9,105 nt of DNA from Rickettsia endosymbiont of Ixodes persulcatus (lineage in GTDB: Bacteria > Pseudomonadota > Alphaproteobacteria > Rickettsiales > Rickettsiaceae), in NCBI GenBank assembly GCA_027293795.1, contig JAPYLE010000041.1, forward strand, positions 1 to 9,105. Reading direction: 5' to 3'. Each line of letters begins with the position of its first letter. Within the stretch, counting starts at the first letter, position 1. Both the position numbers and the translations under genes were made by a program. The notes below the pieces were generated by a model. That model saw nothing but the letters and a program-made list of their open reading frames with translations, was not told the DNA's origin and searched no databases. Positions 6,536 to 9,105 of the stretch are shown piece by piece.

Positions 6536-7546
6536 ATGAAAGTTACAGCAGATGATTTAAGTATTTATATTCATTGGCCGTTTTGTTTGTCAAAATGCCC
6601 GTATTGTGATTTCAATTCTCATGTGGCAAGCACTATAGATCATAATCAGTGGCTTAAGTCCTATGAAAGGGAAATTGAGTATTTTAAGGCCATTATTCAA
6701 AATAAATATATAAAATCTATTTTTTTCGGTGGTGGCACTCCTTCGTTAATGAATCCTGTAATAGTGGAAGGAATAATAAATAAAATCAGTAATATAGCAA
6801 TTATTGATCATCAAACTAAGATAACTCTAGAAACCAATCCCACATCCTTTGAAACTGAGAAGTTTAAAGCATTCAAATCTGCCGGAATTAATCGTGTTTC
6901 AATTGGAGTACAATCCTTAGAAGAAGACGATTTAAAAAAACTAGGTAGAACCCATGATTGTATGCAAGCCATTAAAACAATTGAGGCGGCAAATACGATT
7001 TTTCCACAAGTATCATTTGATTTAATATATGCACGTAGCGGTCAGAAATTAAAAGACTGGCAAGAAGAATTAAAACAAGCAACGCAGCTTGCTACCTCGC
7101 ATATTTCTCTTTATCAGCTGACTATTGAAAAAGGTACACCGTTTTATAAATTATTTAAGGACGGTAACCTGATTTTGCCGCATTCGGATGAAGCAGCTGA
7201 AATGTATGAATGGACAAACCATTATCTAGAATCTAAAAAATATTTTAGATATGAGATATCTAATTATGCTCTAGCGAGTCAGGAATGTTTGCATAATTTA
7301 ACTTACTGGAATTATAATGGTTACTTAGGTATAGGTCCTGGAGCTCATAGTAGAATCATTGAACCCTCAAGTTCGGTATCGGCAATTATGATGTGGCATA
7401 AACCTGCAAAATGGTTAGACTCGGTTAAAACAAAAAATGTCGGTATTCAAACTAACATTAAGTTAACACATCAAGAAATCATTGAAGAAATGTTAATGAT
7501 GGGATTGCGTCTTAAAAGTGGCATAAATATTTCTACATTAGAGTAG
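6536..7546 (+). CDS. hemW: HemW-like radical SAM protein (HemN family), truncated by an in-frame TAG
   Basis: HemW is a radical SAM protein related to coproporphyrinogen III dehydrogenase HemN and acts as a heme chaperone in characterised bacteria. Genome annotation often calls it hemN. The 4Fe-4S motif is C17-x3-C21-x2-C24 in WPFCLSKCPYCDF. The third cysteine is followed by DF as in HemW, not by the extra cysteine of true HemN. Other family motifs are GGGTPS (65-70), ETNP (99-102), INRVSIGVQS (118-127), LGRTH (136-140), FDLIYARSGQ (161-170), SLYQLT (191-196), RYEISNYA (239-246) and the HemW-typical HNLTYWNYNGYLG (253-265) plus GPGAHSR (267-273). The frame stops at TAG 7544-7546 after 336 residues. 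The same frame then continues for 49 codons with family-like C-terminal sequence, so the intact gene would be about 386 residues, normal for HemW. The radical SAM core is complete; the lost tail is the winged-helix-like end. Function of the truncated product is uncertain. Confidence 0.85.
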   Translation: MKVTADDLSIYIHWPFCLSKCPYCDFNSHVASTIDHNQWLKSYEREIEYFKAIIQNKYIKSIFFGGGTPSLMNPVIVEGIINKISNIAIIDHQTKITLETNPTSFETEKFKAFKSAGINRVSIGVQSLEEDDLKKLGRTHDCMQAIKTIEAANTIFPQVSFDLIYARSGQKLKDWQEELKQATQLATSHISLYQLTIEKGTPFYKLFKDGNLILPHSDEAAEMYEWTNHYLESKKYFRYEISNYALASQECLHNLTYWNYNGYLGIGPGAHSRIIEPSSSVSAIMMWHKPAKWLDSVKTKNVGIQTNIKLTHQEIIEEMLMMGLRLKSGINISTLE

Positions 7547-7696
7547 AAATTGAACACAAAATTAGAGAATATTTTAGATATGAATAATCTTAAACATTAT
7601 CAAAACCAAGACCTAATTAAGTTAGATAAAAATGTCTATCTTACCGATAAAGGTTTAATGCTGCATAGTTACATAGTACCTAGATTGATCAAGTAA
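7547..7696 (+). pseudogene. Detached C-terminal tail of hemW
   Basis: Immediately after the TAG, the same reading frame stays open for 49 codons to TAA at 7694-7696. It reads KLNTKLENILDMNNLKHY, then DLIKLDKNVYLTDKGLMLHS and YIVPRLIK. The LTDKGLMLHSYIVPRL segment matches the usual HemW C-terminus (LTxxGLxLxNxVxxxL). No base is missing or added, so one nucleotide change separates this from an uninterrupted 386-codon gene. That suggests a recent nonsense mutation or a base-call error. Separate translation, for example from ATG 7580, is unlikely to be functional. Confidence 0.8.
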
Positions 7697-7717
7697 TTAA
7701 CAATTAAGATTAATTAT

Positions 7718-8487
7718 ATGAAAATTATTCAAGTAATTTTAAAGTTTATAATTATTTTTATTATTCCTTCTATTCATGCGATGGAATGTAAACTTGAGTA
7801 TAAGAGCGAAAAAATATATGTAGACAGTATTGAGTATGATCAAAAAGTTGGAAATCCAATTACACCGATAGCAGATGCTATTAAGGCAGATAATATCGAT
7901 GAAGTAAAAAAATATTAGATGAAGGATATGGAGTAAATCAACCATGCTTGGGCTGGACTCCTCTAGATTATGCTATATCGAATAATAATATAAAAATTGC
8001 CGAATTTTTATTGAAGCGTGGTGCATCTATGAATTTTATACATATAAATATAGGATTTATGAAGCCGGAAATTGCCGAATTTTTAATTAATCAGGGTAGT
8101 ACCGGAATGATATTAAGCCGCAGAAAGAAATAACCCTGATTTAATAAAACTTTTGCTTAAGTTAGGTGTTAATTCTAACGTTCAAAATTCTAAAACCGGA
8201 ATGACTTCCCTTATTATGCAGCATCATATCTTAATGTTGAACCTACTCGTATTTTATTAGAATGAACAGATCAAAAAATTAAAGATTTTAAAGGGAAAAG
8301 AGCTTTAGATTGGATAGCAGTGGATGCTAATAGAAATTTGCATGCTTCGGACGGAGAATATTGTAGTGCTTTATTTCTTGTTCCGTTTAAAACTAAACTG
8401 AAAATTATAAAAGAAAGAAATAGCATAAAGACTCAAAATAAAGAAAAGGAAAAAGCAATAAAAAAGCTTCTCAATTCTCACCGTTAA
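7718..8487 (+). pseudogene. Ankyrin-repeat protein with signal peptide, degraded by at least four lesions
   Basis: The start at 7718 encodes a Sec-type signal peptide (MKIIQVILKFIIIFIIPSIHA), then a linker and ankyrin repeats, suggesting a once-secreted or periplasmic ankyrin protein of about 255 residues. Lesion 1: the seven-A run 7906-7912 has lost one A; afterwards the frame reads ILDEGYGVNQ and the repeat WTPLDYAISNNNIKIAEFLL. Lesion 2: a shift near 8110-8118 moves into AAERNNPDLIKLLLKLGVNS. Lesion 3: at 8213-8217 a missing base turns LMYAASYLNVEPTRILLE into a dead end. Lesion 4: an in-frame TGA at 8263-8265. The last segment KIKDFKGKRALDW onward runs to TAA at 8485-8487 and ends in a lysine-rich tail. 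Two stretches fit the ankyrin consensus well. No protein is expected beyond 66 residues from the native start. Confidence 0.82.
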
Positions 8488-8531
8488 ATTCGTTTCTATT
8501 GATACTTCATAAGTTAGGATAAGACTTTTGC

Positions 8532-8557
8532 CAATAGTAATTTTTTGTAATTTGCTA
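8532..8557. repeat. Degenerate second copy of the 2294-2326 hairpin
   Basis: CAATAGTAA (8532-8540) and GTAATTTGCTA (8547-8557) match the two arms of the hairpin at 2294-2326. Flanking bases also align, for example TTTT before it and AATTGAGGGTT after it against AATTAGGGTTTT in the first copy. The arms are shorter and no longer pair well, so this looks like an eroded dispersed element. Confidence 0.5.
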
Positions 8558-8612
8558 CCTTATAAAAAGTAGAAATTGAGGGTTAAACTGTTTTGCCCCT
8601 GTGTATTATCAT

Positions 8613-8646
8613 AATGACAGACAGTTTTTAAAAACTGTCTGTCATT
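8613..8646. repeat. 34-bp perfect palindrome
   Basis: AATGACAGACAGTTTTT (8613-8629) is followed directly by its exact reverse complement (8630-8646), with no spacer. No T-tract follows on either strand, so it is not a standard terminator. It lies between the ankyrin pseudogene and the transposase remnants and may be two abutting IS ends or a short palindromic element. Confidence 0.85.
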
Positions 8647-8678
8647 GTTAAGAGTTGCGTTAGCAACACGCGGTAATC

Positions 8679-8694
8679 TCAGGAGTTTTCGCAC
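8679..8694. repeat. Direct repeat copy 1, possible IS-end sequence
   Basis: TCAGGAGTTTTCGCAC here matches TCAGGAGTTTTGCAC at 8769-8783 with one inserted base, in the same orientation 90 bases apart. The second copy abuts the stop codon of the transposase fragment, so the shared sequence is probably terminal DNA of that insertion sequence. Confidence 0.45.
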
Positions 8695-8768
8695 ACTACC
8701 TACTAGCATACGCATCAAGTTAAGAAAAGCAAGTAGGTTATACTGGTATTACGGTAGTAAATTATGAA

Positions 8769-8783
8769 TCAGGAGTTTTGCAC
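8769..8783. repeat. Direct repeat copy 2, next to the transposase stop codon
   Basis: TCAGGAGTTTTGCAC ends one base before the stop codon of the minus-strand transposase fragment (8784-8786), where the 3' end of an insertion sequence would be expected. The paired copy is at 8679-8694. Confidence 0.45.
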
Positions 8784-8975
8784 TTAGCAAAATTGCGTAT
8801 CAGCTAGAAGCCATCTAATGTTGTTCTGAATTGATGTTTTTATAACTTCCCAATTTTGTTGATATAAAGTAATTTTTTTATTTATCCCTATTTTGTTCAT
8901 ATCGAGCCAAGCAAATACGGCAAGACAAATATGATTTCTCTGAGCTCGGCCTGTGCGTGCCTGACAGCGTAAGAT
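8784..8975 (-). pseudogene. Transposase C-terminal fragment (IS4-like DDE family)
   Basis: On the minus strand the frame from about 8975 to the TAA at 8784-8786 reads ILRCQARTGRAQRNHICLAV, then FAWLDMNKIG and NWEVIKTSIQNNIRWLL. The RCQARTxxAQRNHI segment resembles the C-terminal region, after the third catalytic acid, of IS4/IS701-type DDE transposases. The catalytic DDE residues are absent, so this is only the tail of the enzyme. An open frame extends to an ATG at 9032, but that part runs antisense to the plus-strand N-terminal fragment and does not look like transposase. Exact IS family is uncertain. Confidence 0.65.
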
Positions 8976-8980
8976 ATAGT

Positions 8981-9105
8981 GGTAAAGCATTATCTGAAGT
9001 AAGTCCAATAAACCTATCTCACGATAGTGCAAGTCGATGGTTAAATAGTAAGGATTTCCGCCCTAGCGGGATCTACAGAGAAGTATCAAAATATATTGAT
9101 TGGTA
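8981..9105 (+). pseudogene. Transposase N-terminal fragment, continues past the window edge
   Basis: The plus frame from about 8981 reads GKALSEVSPINLSHDS, then ASRWLNSKDFRPSGIYREVS and KYIDW, and is open to the window edge. The LSHDSxSRWL motif followed by a K/R-V-x-x-Y/I pattern resembles the N-terminal domain of IS4-like transposases (ISHDKxTRFL type). It lacks a start codon and the first residues, and begins about six bases from the break point of the opposite-strand C-terminal fragment. Whether the rest of the gene is intact to the right cannot be seen. Confidence 0.5.

Larger units (their letters stand above)
8488..8783. other. Non-coding repeat-rich stretch with mobile-element remnants
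   Basis: No coding frame is supported in these 296 bases. They hold a degenerate hairpin (8532-8557), the 34-bp palindrome (8613-8646), a small GTTGC-GTTA-GCAAC hairpin (8654-8667), an inverted pair ACCTACT (8698-8704) / AGTAGGT (8732-8738), and two copies of a TCAGGAGTTTT sequence that may be insertion-sequence end DNA. The transposase C-terminal fragment ends right next to the second copy. Confidence 0.5.

Noticed and set aside
8613..8646. Rho-independent bidirectional terminator
   Set aside because: The stem is long, but no T-tract follows on either strand; the T and A runs are at the centre of the palindrome.
1..9105. CRISPR array, tRNA genes, toxin-antitoxin pair or defence operon
   Set aside because: No regularly spaced repeats, no tRNA cloverleaf pattern and no gene pair of that kind could be seen.

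Overview
The window is AT-rich (roughly one third G+C by eye). Its gene content fits a Rickettsia chromosome: an orphan RND efflux pump, an HU-type protein with an insertion, a short DNA polymerase III delta-prime subunit (holB), ffh, a HemW-type radical SAM gene, and eroded palindromic and insertion-sequence debris. The genus is inferred from recalled family resemblance and base composition; no search was run.

Left part (1-5614) is mostly intact housekeeping sequence. An RND efflux transporter is read leftward from 2211 and runs off the window edge. A 397-bp divergent intergenic region (2212-2608) holds a 14-bp-arm hairpin, a structured leader on the transporter side and a good extended -10 promoter for the HU-like gene (2609-2941). 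A 305-bp spacer (2942-3246) holds several hairpins that look like an eroded Rickettsia palindromic element. It is followed by holB (3247-4041), a 223-bp spacer with two hairpins and a good sigma-70 promoter, and ffh (4265-5614), which encodes the protein subunit of the signal recognition particle.

Right part (5615-9105) is a zone of gene decay. An Rpn/transposase_31-family gene is broken by two frameshifts (5624-6506). The HemW-like gene is cut by one in-frame TAG, with 49 further codons preserved in the same frame (6536-7696). An ankyrin-repeat gene with a signal peptide carries at least four lesions (7718-8487). The last 600 bp hold a degenerate copy of the 2294 hairpin, a 34-bp perfect palindrome, two copies of a probable IS-end sequence, and two transposase fragments placed head-to-head (C-terminal piece on the minus strand, N-terminal piece on the plus strand).

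There is no single operon or new system here. All genes from HU onward read rightward, but spacers and candidate promoters separate most of them. The functional themes are export (RND), nucleoid structure (HU), replication (HolB), membrane-protein targeting (Ffh) and heme handling (HemW). I found no convincing undescribed defence, toxin or RNA system. The most interesting items are the single nonsense codon in hemW, the histidine-rich HU insertion, the dispersed hairpin pair, the 34-bp palindrome and the head-to-head transposase junction.
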